Assembly (NCBI GenBank): GCA_009996555.1
Contig: JAACZX010000012.1
Location: forward strand, 1 to 14,978
Origin: Chitinophagaceae bacterium
Lineage (GTDB): Bacteria; Bacteroidota; Bacteroidia; Chitinophagales; Chitinophagaceae
Reading direction: 5' to 3'
Length of the DNA: 14,978 bases
Every line of letters begins with the position of its first letter. Position 1 is the first letter of the stretch. Below, one piece after another: positions 8,312-14,978 of this stretch. The position numbers and the translations under genes were made by a program. The notes below the pieces were generated by a model, which saw nothing but the letters and a program-made list of their open reading frames with translations, did not search any database and was not told the DNA's origin.

Positions 8312-8451
8312 TTGGAGAAGGTTCGGTTTTATTACGCACAACGCTTGTATTTACGCTATTATACGCAACATCTCCCAATTAACAAAGTCTGTATATCAAT
8401 TATATAGCATTAGCTTTTTTGTATTGTTGTTGGCACAATCCACCCAAACCA
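8312..8451. other. gap between lipoprotein gene and palindromic region
   Basis: No gene is seen. The part next to the lipoprotein start contains three TACGC motifs within 34 bp (8333, 8352, 8362) and the motif ACGCACAA at 8334-8341, whose complement lies at the other end of the gene. The promoter of the 7613-8311 gene should be here, but I see no clear -7 box. Confidence 0.35.
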
Positions 8452-8525
8452 ATTACCGTGTACAAACGCTTCATAAACGCTTGCACACGGTAATAACTGT
8501 GCAGGCAAAGCGCTTCGTTTGTACA
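8452..8525. repeat. compound palindrome with two competing pairings
   Basis: A 67-bp imperfect palindrome spans 8459-8525. The outer arms are TGTACAAACG (8459-8468) and CGTTTGTACA (8516-8525). The inner arms are GCTTGCACA (8479-8487) and TGTGCAGGC (8498-8506), with one G-T pair. Both arm pairs share a centre near 8492, with an unpaired internal loop between them and a 10-nt apical loop. A second perfect 10-bp pair, ATTACCGTGT (8452-8461) with ACACGGTAAT (8485-8494), overlaps both and cannot form at the same time. The direct repeat AAACGCTT occurs at 8464 and 8475. Its nature is unknown. Confidence 0.75.
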
Positions 8526-9028
8526 TCCATAACTTTTTTCCGGAGGCAGTGAAACAGAAATCCCGGGGTCCACGATGTGAGACCCCGGGCAGACATGATC
8601 TTGTCAATAAGAACACTGTCGCCTTTTAATGAATATAAAGTGTCGCCGTTGCCATTCACAATTGAAGAAGTTTTTGTCGCTGTGTCTTTATTGATAGTTA
8701 TTATATCAGCAGGATCCGTTTTGTATTCAGTTACATCCTCACTTCTGATGTCAATGACAAGATAAAGAACGACAGTCACTATTATAACAATGTGAACACC
8801 AAACACACCAAAGTTTACTTTCGATTTAAGTCCGGTCAATGTTAGTACAAAATAGTAAAGTGTCCAACCTGCACCTCCAAGTAAAAATAGAAGTGCTACT
8901 ATGTGATGTAATCCTGGTGCATGTTTATAGTCCCAACCAAATATGATGTATGTCACCCAAGCAGCTACGAAGCCTATTGCATAATATGCCAGTCCTTTAA
9001 AAATTCCTTTTGTAAAATTATTCTTCAA
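8471..9028 (-). CDS. three-helix membrane protein of unknown function with repeat-derived C-terminus
   Basis: I do not recognise the family. The 185-residue product has three predicted transmembrane helices, about residues 12-31, 41-62 and 74-94. A polar domain follows at about 95-147 with DPADIITINKDTATKT and GNGDTLYSLKGDSVLIDKIM. From about Arg148 onward the frame runs through the GC-rich hairpin at 8562-8589 and then into the compound palindrome, giving a Cys/Lys/Arg-containing tail unlike the rest. The true ancestral end is therefore probably near residue 147, with the original stop lost to inserted repeat DNA. The start codon is TTG at 9028; an in-frame TGA lies eight codons upstream and no ATG occurs before residue 145. 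The sequence AGATTTGAA around this start is identical to that around the TTG start of the small lipoprotein gene at 7492. Confidence 0.65.
   Translation of the reverse strand: MKNNFTKGIFKGLAYYAIGFVAAWVTYIIFGWDYKHAPGLHHIVALLFLLGGAGWTLYYFVLTLTGLKSKVNFGVFGVHIVIIVTVVLYLVIDIRSEDVTEYKTDPADIITINKDTATKTSSIVNGNGDTLYSLKGDSVLIDKIMSARGLTSWTPGFLFHCLRKKVMDVQTKRFACTVITVCKRL
8562..8589. repeat. GC-rich hairpin inside the 3' part of a reading frame
   Basis: CCCGGGGTC (8562-8570) pairs perfectly with GACCCCGGG (8581-8589). The stem continues with CAC/GTG after a single bulged A, leaving a three-base loop. That gives 12 base pairs, nine of them very strong. On the minus strand it lies at the 3' end of the membrane-protein gene, followed by ATTTCTGTTTC rather than a pure T-tract. 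It could act as a terminator or be a palindromic repeat unit. Confidence 0.8.
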
Positions 9029-9167
9029 ATCTGAGATAGTCTGTTTAAATCACCGCTAACGAGCAGGGCTTTATGCAGGTTGGGAATTAGTATTCCGTCT
9101 GCCGATAACCGCTGCCGATTGAAAATATATTGTTGAAGTTATGTACAAAAGCTGATCGTAATTCCAC
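9029..9167. other. upstream region of membrane-protein gene
   Basis: No gene is seen. The part at 9050-9115 contains repeated short motifs, CGGCAGCGG and TCGGCAGACGG on the minus strand, and GCAGG twice around 9063-9080. The segment is the only candidate promoter region for the gene starting at 9028, since the repeat R3 borders it on the right. No clear TAnnTTTG element is visible apart from the CAGATTTG that overlaps the start codon. Confidence 0.35.
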
Positions 9168-9245
9168 TTTCTTAGTGGTTGGAGTCTCCTCCAACCACTC
9201 CTGTAAAAACATTTCGGTTGGTGGGGACACCGACCGATAAGAAAA
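9168..9245. repeat. two-hairpin intergenic repeat, copy R3 (identical to R2)
   Basis: This copy is identical over 78 bp to 7513-7590 and in the same orientation; flanking bases differ immediately on both sides. It lies 122 bp downstream of the esterase stop codon, and a heptamer-repeat zone sits between. R2 and R3 are direct repeats enclosing 1577 bp that carry the second lipoprotein gene and the membrane-protein gene. Confidence 0.9.
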
Positions 9246-9270
9246 AATGAAAAATGAAGAAGGGGAAGCA

Positions 9271-9298
9271 GACGACAGACGACGGACGACAGACGACC
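9271..9298. repeat. 7-bp tandem repeat, four units GACGACN
   Basis: There are four consecutive heptamers: GACGACA, GACGACG, GACGACA, GACGACC. The preceding bases keep the same 7-bp register (AAAAATG twice from 9243, then AAGAAGG), suggesting a larger decayed array. It is non-coding, downstream of the esterase gene. Confidence 0.85.
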
Positions 9299-9316
9299 AC
9301 TGCACTACAGATTGGC

Positions 9317-9372
9317 ACTCACCATTCACCACTCACTGCTCACCATTCACAACTCACCTCTCACCACTCACT
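9317..9372. repeat. 7-bp tandem repeat, eight units of ACTCACC type
   Basis: Eight heptamers in perfect register follow the consensus ACTCACC: ACTCACC, ATTCACC, ACTCACT, GCTCACC, ATTCACA, ACTCACC, TCTCACC, ACTCACT. The array runs into the stop codon (9368-9370) of the esterase gene, so that stop is part of the repeat. The unit differs from the GACGACN array 18 bp away but has the same length. Confidence 0.9.
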
Positions 9373-10261
9373 TCCCCGCTATGCCCAACGATTTTAAAAA
9401 TGCAGTAATGGCCTTATTTACTTCGGAGTTTTTTTCTTTATCAAACTTTCCATGTTCGCCACCGGGCACTGTCATGAATTCTGTTTTTACACCTGCCTGT
9501 TTCAGTTTGTTGTACAGGTCAACCGATTGCTGGTAAGGAACAACAGGATCAGCATCGCCATGTACAATAAATACCGGCGGACTGTTTTTGTTTACATAAG
9601 TAATCGGTGATACTGATGCTGCAAATTCTTTGTCGTTTGCTTTGCTGCCCAGCCAGCGTTTTGCTGAGCTGCTGGTAATACGTGGACCATAGCCCCAATC
9701 CCACACATCAGTAATACCATACTTATCAATAATGGCAGCTACTTTTATATTTTCTACGCCGGGACAATTGCCATCAAACCGATGATCGTTTGCAAGCAGT
9801 CCGGCCATGAGTGCAAGATGTCCTCCTGCGCTACCGCCCATTATCACAATCCTGTTTACATCAATGTTCAACTCTTTTGCATGTTTGATAAGATAGATCA
9901 ATGCACAGCGTGCATCTTCCACCGCAGCAGGAGCAGTTGTATGTCCTGTTAAACGGTAAGAAATATTGGCAACAGCAAAACCCATTTTAAAAAACGTATT
10001 GAAACCGGTTTGCGATTCACGCACGCCTTTGTTCCAGCCGCCGCCATGAATATTAATGACTACAGGCGTGCTTCCTTTGTCGTTGGGTGGAAGATAAATA
10101 TCCATCTTCCCCTCCCAGTTTGGAGCAGTAGTATACAACACATTCATTTTTGAAGTAAACCCTGCGGGTAACTCAACCGGTTTATAGGTTACGGTATCGG
10201 CATTCTGTGCACACAAAAAAGCAGGCAACAGAAGAATAAGAAAAAGATTGATTGTTTTCAT
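9368..10261 (-). CDS. secreted alpha/beta-hydrolase, BD-FAE-like carbohydrate esterase
   Basis: This is a serine esterase, probably exported to the periplasm, that would remove acetyl or feruloyl groups from imported or surface-bound polysaccharide. It has 297 residues. A signal peptide (MKTINLFLILLLPAFLCAQN) is probably cleaved after Ala18; the residue before Cys17 is Leu, so it is unlikely to be a lipoprotein. The oxyanion motif HGGGW is at 72-76. The nucleophile elbow GGSAG (142-146) has Ser144, the acid is Asp238 in HGDADPVVP, and the catalytic base is His270 in PGGEHGKF. The HGGGW pattern and overall layout fit the hormone-sensitive-lipase-like group and the Bacteroidota bifunctional feruloyl/acetyl-xylan esterases. 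It begins 23 bp after the susD stop and is the last gene of that operon in this window. Exact substrate is inference. Confidence 0.88.
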   Translation of the reverse strand: MKTINLFLILLLPAFLCAQNADTVTYKPVELPAGFTSKMNVLYTTAPNWEGKMDIYLPPNDKGSTPVVINIHGGGWNKGVRESQTGFNTFFKMGFAVANISYRLTGHTTAPAAVEDARCALIYLIKHAKELNIDVNRIVIMGGSAGGHLALMAGLLANDHRFDGNCPGVENIKVAAIIDKYGITDVWDWGYGPRITSSSAKRWLGSKANDKEFAASVSPITYVNKNSPPVFIVHGDADPVVPYQQSVDLYNKLKQAGVKTEFMTVPGGEHGKFDKEKNSEVNKAITAFLKSLGIAGK

Positions 10262-10284
10262 ACTGATGTATAGCTGTTTAAAAA

Positions 10285-11832
10285 TTAATAACTCGGGTTT
10301 TGCGGAATCACCAACTGTGTGTTGGTATCAATTTCACGCTGTGGTATTGGTAACAGCAAACGTGCTGTGGTAATATTTCCATGCAACTCTGCAATGGTTG
10401 GCGTTGGCGGAATATAGCGACTGTAATGCGCATCATACTCATCTACATAATGATCTTTGATGCGTTGCACTGCATTGATCGTTGTAAGTGTTGTACCGAA
10501 ACGTACAAGATCGAACCAGCGCTGGTTCTCAAATGCAAATTCAATTCTTCTTTCCTGCGATAATGCTTCTTCAAACTGCGCCACACTGGTAACATTCTGC
10601 ATGGTATAATTGGGCAAGCCTGCACGTGGCCGCACACTGTTGATAAGGTCAAGACTTGCCTGCGAATATCCCTGTGCTTCTGCAAGCATCATTAAAATAT
10701 CAGGATAACGAAGCACCGGCCAATCGCTTTCGCCATCATCAGCCAACACCACAGGGAACAAATATTTTTTTACATATAAGCGTTCTGCAGTACTTGTACC
10801 AAAACGGGCAATCAATGTTGGTTTACGCAAATCACCATTCGTTAACGTATCCAATTCAGCAGTTGGAAAATTTAATCCATCTCCATCACCATTAATAACA
10901 GTTGAGCCTGTACCCAACGGACCAAAATTATTTCCGAACGGAGAACCTAATCCAAAACCACCTGCTTTAAACCGTACGGCAAACAGTATTTCTGAATTCA
11001 TTTCATTAGTAATGGAAAACACATTGGCATAACTTGACTGTAATGAATAACCACTGTTTGCAATTACATCCTGCAATAACGGAACAGCATCGCCTTTGCG
11101 GTTAAGTGTGAGATAAACTTTTGCCAGCAACCCTTTCGCCGCCCAGCTTGTTGCACGGCCAAGATCAGCAGCAGGCAGCTGGTTAAACTTAAGTGTGTTC
11201 ATGTACGATGCTGCTGTTGTAAGATCTGCAACAATCAGTTTGTATATATCGTCCGCTGAAGAACGGTTCATTGCTTTTGATTCATCAGGTGTAATTGGTT
11301 TGTGCACGAGGAAGACTCCGCCAAACAAACGCACCATATTAAAATAATGATAAGCACGAATGAACATTGCTTCACCTGCAAGCTGTTTACGGTCTGCATC
11401 AGTAACAGGAATAGTGATATTCTGTAAACTCATGGTACCCGCAGCAGGATCGTACACAACCCCTAACTTCTGCAATACAATATTGCAGCTGCGGATATTG
11501 TAGTAAGTAGCCTGCCAGTAATTATAAATAGCCTGGTGTGCTGTGTTTGGTGTAAAAATATCAAGATCACTAAAATCACGATTGTTAACGGCTGTACTGC
11601 CGGGCGAGCCCATTTTTGAATTATCGCTCCGCAATTCAGTAAACTGCCATTCTGTAAAAAGCGGCTGCTGCATACCGTTATAGCAGCCGGTTAACGCTGC
11701 TTTTACTTCAGCATAACTTGTATAATAAGTACCTGTATTGAGATTAGACTGCGGATAAAGATCAATCATTTTTTTGCAGGCTGTAAATCCAAAACCAACA
11801 CAGATGAGGAGAATTGTTTTTATATGTTTCAT
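10285..11832 (-). CDS. SusD/RagB-family outer-membrane lipoprotein
   Basis: This is the surface glycan-binding partner of the SusC encoded immediately upstream. The product is complete at 515 residues, a normal SusD length. The signal peptide MKHIKTILLICVGFGFTAC carries the lipobox with lipidated Cys19. The N-terminal TPR-like part includes LAGEAMFIRAYHYFNMVRLFGG. The C-terminal signature is WPVLRYPDILMMLAEAQ, then LINSVRPRAGLPNY, then LSQERRIEFAFENQRWFDLVRFG, ending in QREIDTNTQLVIPQNPSY. It starts 18 bp after the SusC stop and is followed 23 bp later by the esterase. Sequence does not reveal the glycan; the esterase suggests an acylated polysaccharide. Confidence 0.97.
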   Translation of the reverse strand: MKHIKTILLICVGFGFTACKKMIDLYPQSNLNTGTYYTSYAEVKAALTGCYNGMQQPLFTEWQFTELRSDNSKMGSPGSTAVNNRDFSDLDIFTPNTAHQAIYNYWQATYYNIRSCNIVLQKLGVVYDPAAGTMSLQNITIPVTDADRKQLAGEAMFIRAYHYFNMVRLFGGVFLVHKPITPDESKAMNRSSADDIYKLIVADLTTAASYMNTLKFNQLPAADLGRATSWAAKGLLAKVYLTLNRKGDAVPLLQDVIANSGYSLQSSYANVFSITNEMNSEILFAVRFKAGGFGLGSPFGNNFGPLGTGSTVINGDGDGLNFPTAELDTLTNGDLRKPTLIARFGTSTAERLYVKKYLFPVVLADDGESDWPVLRYPDILMMLAEAQGYSQASLDLINSVRPRAGLPNYTMQNVTSVAQFEEALSQERRIEFAFENQRWFDLVRFGTTLTTINAVQRIKDHYVDEYDAHYSRYIPPTPTIAELHGNITTARLLLPIPQREIDTNTQLVIPQNPSY

Positions 11833-11850
11833 ATCGCTGCTCTTAAATTG

Positions 11851-14800
11851 TTAGAAATTAATATCAATACCAACCAGGAGTGTTTTCGGCATAGGAAACG
11901 AACCACGCTGATAACCGTCAACCAATGGTGTATTGTACGCACCTGAGGTAAAACGTGCTTCGGTATTAATGCCCCTGTAACTGTTGGCTGCACGGAAAAA
12001 CAAATTCTGACCGGAGAAATACAAACGCATAGAGCTGAGACGAATCAACGAAGCAAACTTTGCCGGTAATGTGTAACCAATGATCACCTCACGCAATGCC
12101 ATGTACGATGCATCTTCCACTACATAATCAGTCAACATCCAGTTAAATCCATTGGTTGAGTATGGCGTTTTACCATCTCCAGGATTAGCAGGACTTAACC
12201 AGCGGTTTGTTGTATAATTTTTATTGTAGCGTTTTGTTTCGTTGTAGTTTGGATCGCCATTGATCAATTGTCCGCCCTGCACACCTTGCAGCATAAACGT
12301 GAGGTCAAACGCTTTGTAGGTGAATGTATTTGTTAAACCCCATGTGAAATCAGGAAAAGGAGAACCGATCACCACACGATCATCTGCATTAATAACATTA
12401 TCACCATTGGTATCAACCAGTTTTAACCCGCCGGGTACAAAGAGATTGCTCAACCCACTTGTTAATCCTGCTGCCCTTGCTTCATCAATCTGCGACTGCG
12501 ACAACCATACTCCATCTGTTTTGTACCCGAAGTACTGAATGAGCGGAAGCCCCGGCCTGTTCATATACACTTCTGTACGTTCACCCTGGTTCAGAAGAAA
12601 TGCTTCTTCACCTAATTCCAGCACTTTGTTTCTTACATGTGAAAGGTTCGCAGATGTAGTCCATCTGAAATCTTTTTTCCGGATGTTGTTTGTAGTTAAA
12701 TCAAACTCGATACCACGGTTGAGGAGACGGCCAATATTGTTCCATGTTTGCGGAGCACCGGTAAAGCCCATTGCTGATTGGCGCAACAACAATTGATCTG
12801 TTTGTGATTGGTATGCATCAACAGAAAGACTGATAATATTTCTGAACAAACCAATATCAATACCTGTATTATACTGGAATGTACGCTCCCACTGTATATT
12901 CTGGTTCGCAGCAATTCTTCGTGAAGGAGCTAACCCCTGGTTAATTGTTCCAACATTTGCTCCTAAGGGATAGTTGGAAATATACAGCAGATCAACAAAC
13001 GCAAATTCTGGTATACGATTATTACCTGTAACACCATAGCTTGCCCGAAGCTTTAAGTTACTAAGCCAGTCAACATTATTAAGAAATTTTTCTTTTGATG
13101 CCACCCATCCAAGTGATACAGATGGGAAATAACCCCATTTATTTCCGGGTGCAAAATAAGAGCTGCCATCTGCACGGAAACCAGCTGAAAACAAATACTT
13201 GCTTTTATAATCGTATGTAACACGACTGAGATAAGATAACAAACCAGTCTGGCTCAGTAAAGTATACGTTCCCTGCTGGTTATCATTTGCATCAACATAA
13301 GGAGCTTCAATCTGCAATGCATTATTCAATGTAGTTACGTTATCGCTGGGGAAATCAAGCCCAACAGCCTGTTCATCTTTTCTTGTTGATTTCTGTGCTG
13401 AAAAAACAGCAATTACATTGAACGAATGATCTTTCAGCTTTTTGGTATAAGTAAGCATATTCTCCGACAACACATCAACCAGCAGGCGGGTGTTATACTG
13501 TCCCCTGTTAACATCACCATCACGGTTTGAATTACGCTTTGCAAAATCAACCGAGCTGGAGTAGTTTACATATACACTGGCCAACGTTTTAAAATCGAGA
13601 CCGGGAAGAATATTTACAGTAAGATCACCCGAGCTTTGAACACGATAATCACCTGAAGTAATTGTGCGGGTTTCCATTACCGACTTAGGTGTGTTGTTTG
13701 CTGTATTAAAAGGACTGGTGAGTGATGTTGTATTCCACATACTTCCATCAGGCATTAAACCAGTGTACAAACGTCCATTGAAATGACGGGCCTGCGCAAA
13801 ATCGCCGGGCTTAATACCTGCCCACAACGGATCCTGGTTTACAAACGCTGCTGTTTTTGCATTGTGATAAACGGGAAGGAACGACTGGAAACGGGCAAAA
13901 TCAATATAACCTACAGATGGACGTTCACGTTTTATAAAAGATGGATTCAGGTTAACAGTGAGCTTTGCCCGCTTGCCCAATTGCGCATCTACTTTTGTTC
14001 GTAAACTGAAACGATCATACTCGCTGTGATACATTAAACCCTGGTCTTTCTGATAAGCACCTGAAATAAAATATTTACTATTTCTTGTTCCTCCTGACAC
14101 ACTCAACTGAATATTCTGTACGGTAGCATTACGGAGAGCCTCGCTTTGCCAGTCTGTACCCTGCCCTTCCATGATCACACTTTCAACAATGTATGCTGCA
14201 CGTTCGTTATTGGCAATAATAGCAGTACCCGTTGGCACCGGTATTGACGGGTCTTTTGCTTTTAATGATGCTTCGTAAAAAAGAAGGTTGGTGTATTCGG
14301 TTGTGGTCATCATGGGATAACGCTGATACGCTGTTTTCGATCCACTGGATACTTTGAATGAATACTTCGGCTTATCTGCCTTTCCGCTTTTTGTAGTAAC
14401 AATAATTACCCCATTGGCACCTCTTGATCCATAGATGGCAGCGGATGCAGCATCTTTCAACACTTCTACCGATTCCACATCGGCCATGTTCACAAATGAA
14501 AGACCATCAGGAACAGGATGCCCGTCTACTACCACCAAAGGACTTGCAGCAGCACCAACAGAACTTACACCACGCACCCTGATCTTTGGATCAGAACCTG
14601 CTTCTGACGAAATATTCTGTATCTGCACACCCGCAATCTTTCCCTGCAATGCCTGGTCTAATCTTGATACAGGTGTTTCATCCAGTTTTTCATTTCTGAA
14701 TTTGGAAACAGAACCTGTGAGATGCGATTTCTTTTGTGTACCATAACCGATCACCACCACTTCATCACCCGATGTAATTGCTGCAGCAAGTGTTACATCA

Positions 14801-14978
14801 ATTTTTGTTTTATCACCAATGATGATGGTTTGCGGTAAATACCCCACATACGAAAAGATCAATGTGGTTGCTTTTGCATCAACAGTAATAGAGTATGTAC
14901 CATCTTCTTTTGTAGTAACACCACCCTTCTGTTTATCCACCAGTACATTTACTCCCATCAACGGCTCATTATTATCTG
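11851..14978 (-). CDS. SusC/RagA-family TonB-dependent transporter, partial (5' end outside window)
   Basis: This is an outer-membrane glycan importer working with the SusD encoded 18 bp downstream. The frame is open to the right edge. The in-window protein begins in the carboxypeptidase-regulatory-like domain (DNNEPLMGVNVLVDKQ...), so the ATG near the edge is internal. The signal peptide and first strands, a few dozen residues, are missing. The TonB-box-like stretch GDEVVVIGYGTQKKSHLTGSV and the plug follow, with LVVVDGHPVPDGL and VLKDAASAAIYGSRGANGVI. The barrel ends in LLVGIDINF with the expected final aromatic residue. About 1042 codons are present, typical for this family. The barrel differs widely from the SusC at 1596-4640, so the two are distinct paralogues, not a recent duplication. 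Confidence 0.97.
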   Translation of the reverse strand, partial: DNNEPLMGVNVLVDKQKGGVTTKEDGTYSITVDAKATTLIFSYVGYLPQTIIIGDKTKIDVTLAAAITSGDEVVVIGYGTQKKSHLTGSVSKFRNEKLDETPVSRLDQALQGKIAGVQIQNISSEAGSDPKIRVRGVSSVGAAASPLVVVDGHPVPDGLSFVNMADVESVEVLKDAASAAIYGSRGANGVIIVTTKSGKADKPKYSFKVSSGSKTAYQRYPMMTTTEYTNLLFYEASLKAKDPSIPVPTGTAIIANNERAAYIVESVIMEGQGTDWQSEALRNATVQNIQLSVSGGTRNSKYFISGAYQKDQGLMYHSEYDRFSLRTKVDAQLGKRAKLTVNLNPSFIKRERPSVGYIDFARFQSFLPVYHNAKTAAFVNQDPLWAGIKPGDFAQARHFNGRLYTGLMPDGSMWNTTSLTSPFNTANNTPKSVMETRTITSGDYRVQSSGDLTVNILPGLDFKTLASVYVNYSSSVDFAKRNSNRDGDVNRGQYNTRLLVDVLSENMLTYTKKLKDHSFNVIAVFSAQKSTRKDEQAVGLDFPSDNVTTLNNALQIEAPYVDANDNQQGTYTLLSQTGLLSYLSRVTYDYKSKYLFSAGFRADGSSYFAPGNKWGYFPSVSLGWVASKEKFLNNVDWLSNLKLRASYGVTGNNRIPEFAFVDLLYISNYPLGANVGTINQGLAPSRRIAANQNIQWERTFQYNTGIDIGLFRNIISLSVDAYQSQTDQLLLRQSAMGFTGAPQTWNNIGRLLNRGIEFDLTTNNIRKKDFRWTTSANLSHVRNKVLELGEEAFLLNQGERTEVYMNRPGLPLIQYFGYKTDGVWLSQSQIDEARAAGLTSGLSNLFVPGGLKLVDTNGDNVINADDRVVIGSPFPDFTWGLTNTFTYKAFDLTFMLQGVQGGQLINGDPNYNETKRYNKNYTTNRWLSPANPGDGKTPYSTNGFNWMLTDYVVEDASYMALREVIIGYTLPAKFASLIRLSSMRLYFSGQNLFFRAANSYRGINTEARFTSGAYNTPLVDGYQRGSFPMPKTLLVGIDINF

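Noticed and set aside
8459..8525. Canonical integron attC site
   Set aside because: The outer arms do not fit the RYYYAAC/GTTRRRY core boxes and no integrase gene is present, so only a structural resemblance is claimed.
9271..9372. Possible CRISPR array
   Set aside because: Units are 7 bp and contiguous, with no spacers and no cas genes nearby.

Overview
The window looks like chromosomal DNA from a free-living member of the Bacteroidota, most likely the family Chitinophagaceae. The evidence is two SusC/SusD outer-membrane nutrient-uptake pairs, lipoproteins with Bacteroidota-type signal peptides, AT-rich start regions without clear Shine-Dalgarno sequences, moderate GC content, and intergenic palindromic and 7-bp repeats. 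The genus is not resolvable from the sequence alone.

Left locus (1-6894). A minus-strand operon reads myo-inositol oxygenase (MIOX, 4715-5590), SusC (1596-4640), SusD (1-1578, 3' end outside the window). A LacI-family regulator (5878-6894) is transcribed divergently. The 287-bp space between MIOX and the regulator holds two candidate LacI-type operators with a central CG. MIOX keeps all six iron ligands of the animal enzyme and should cleave myo-inositol to D-glucuronate. The SusC/SusD pair would import the substrate across the outer membrane, and the LacI protein would sense it or a product. I read this as an inositol (or inositol-conjugate) uptake and oxidation locus.

Middle islet (6895-9367). 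Three small minus-strand genes of unknown function (two lipoproteins and one three-helix membrane protein) lie among unusual non-coding structures. These are three copies of a roughly 75-bp two-hairpin repeat (two of them identical over 78 bp), a compound 67-bp palindrome with a competing alternative pairing, a very stable GC-rich hairpin that forms part of the membrane protein's reading frame, and two arrays of 7-bp tandem repeats. The second array runs into the stop codon of the next gene. The islet looks like accessory DNA that accumulates or exchanges small genes.

Right locus (9368-14978). A second minus-strand operon reads SusC (5' end outside the window), SusD and a secreted alpha/beta-hydrolase resembling the bacterial feruloyl/acetyl-xylan esterase group. 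Spacing is 18 and 23 bp. It is probably a small glycan-utilisation locus for an acylated polysaccharide.

No tRNA, rRNA, CRISPR array, transposase or integrase gene was found. The novel parts are the coupling of MIOX to a SusCD transporter and the repeat-rich middle islet.
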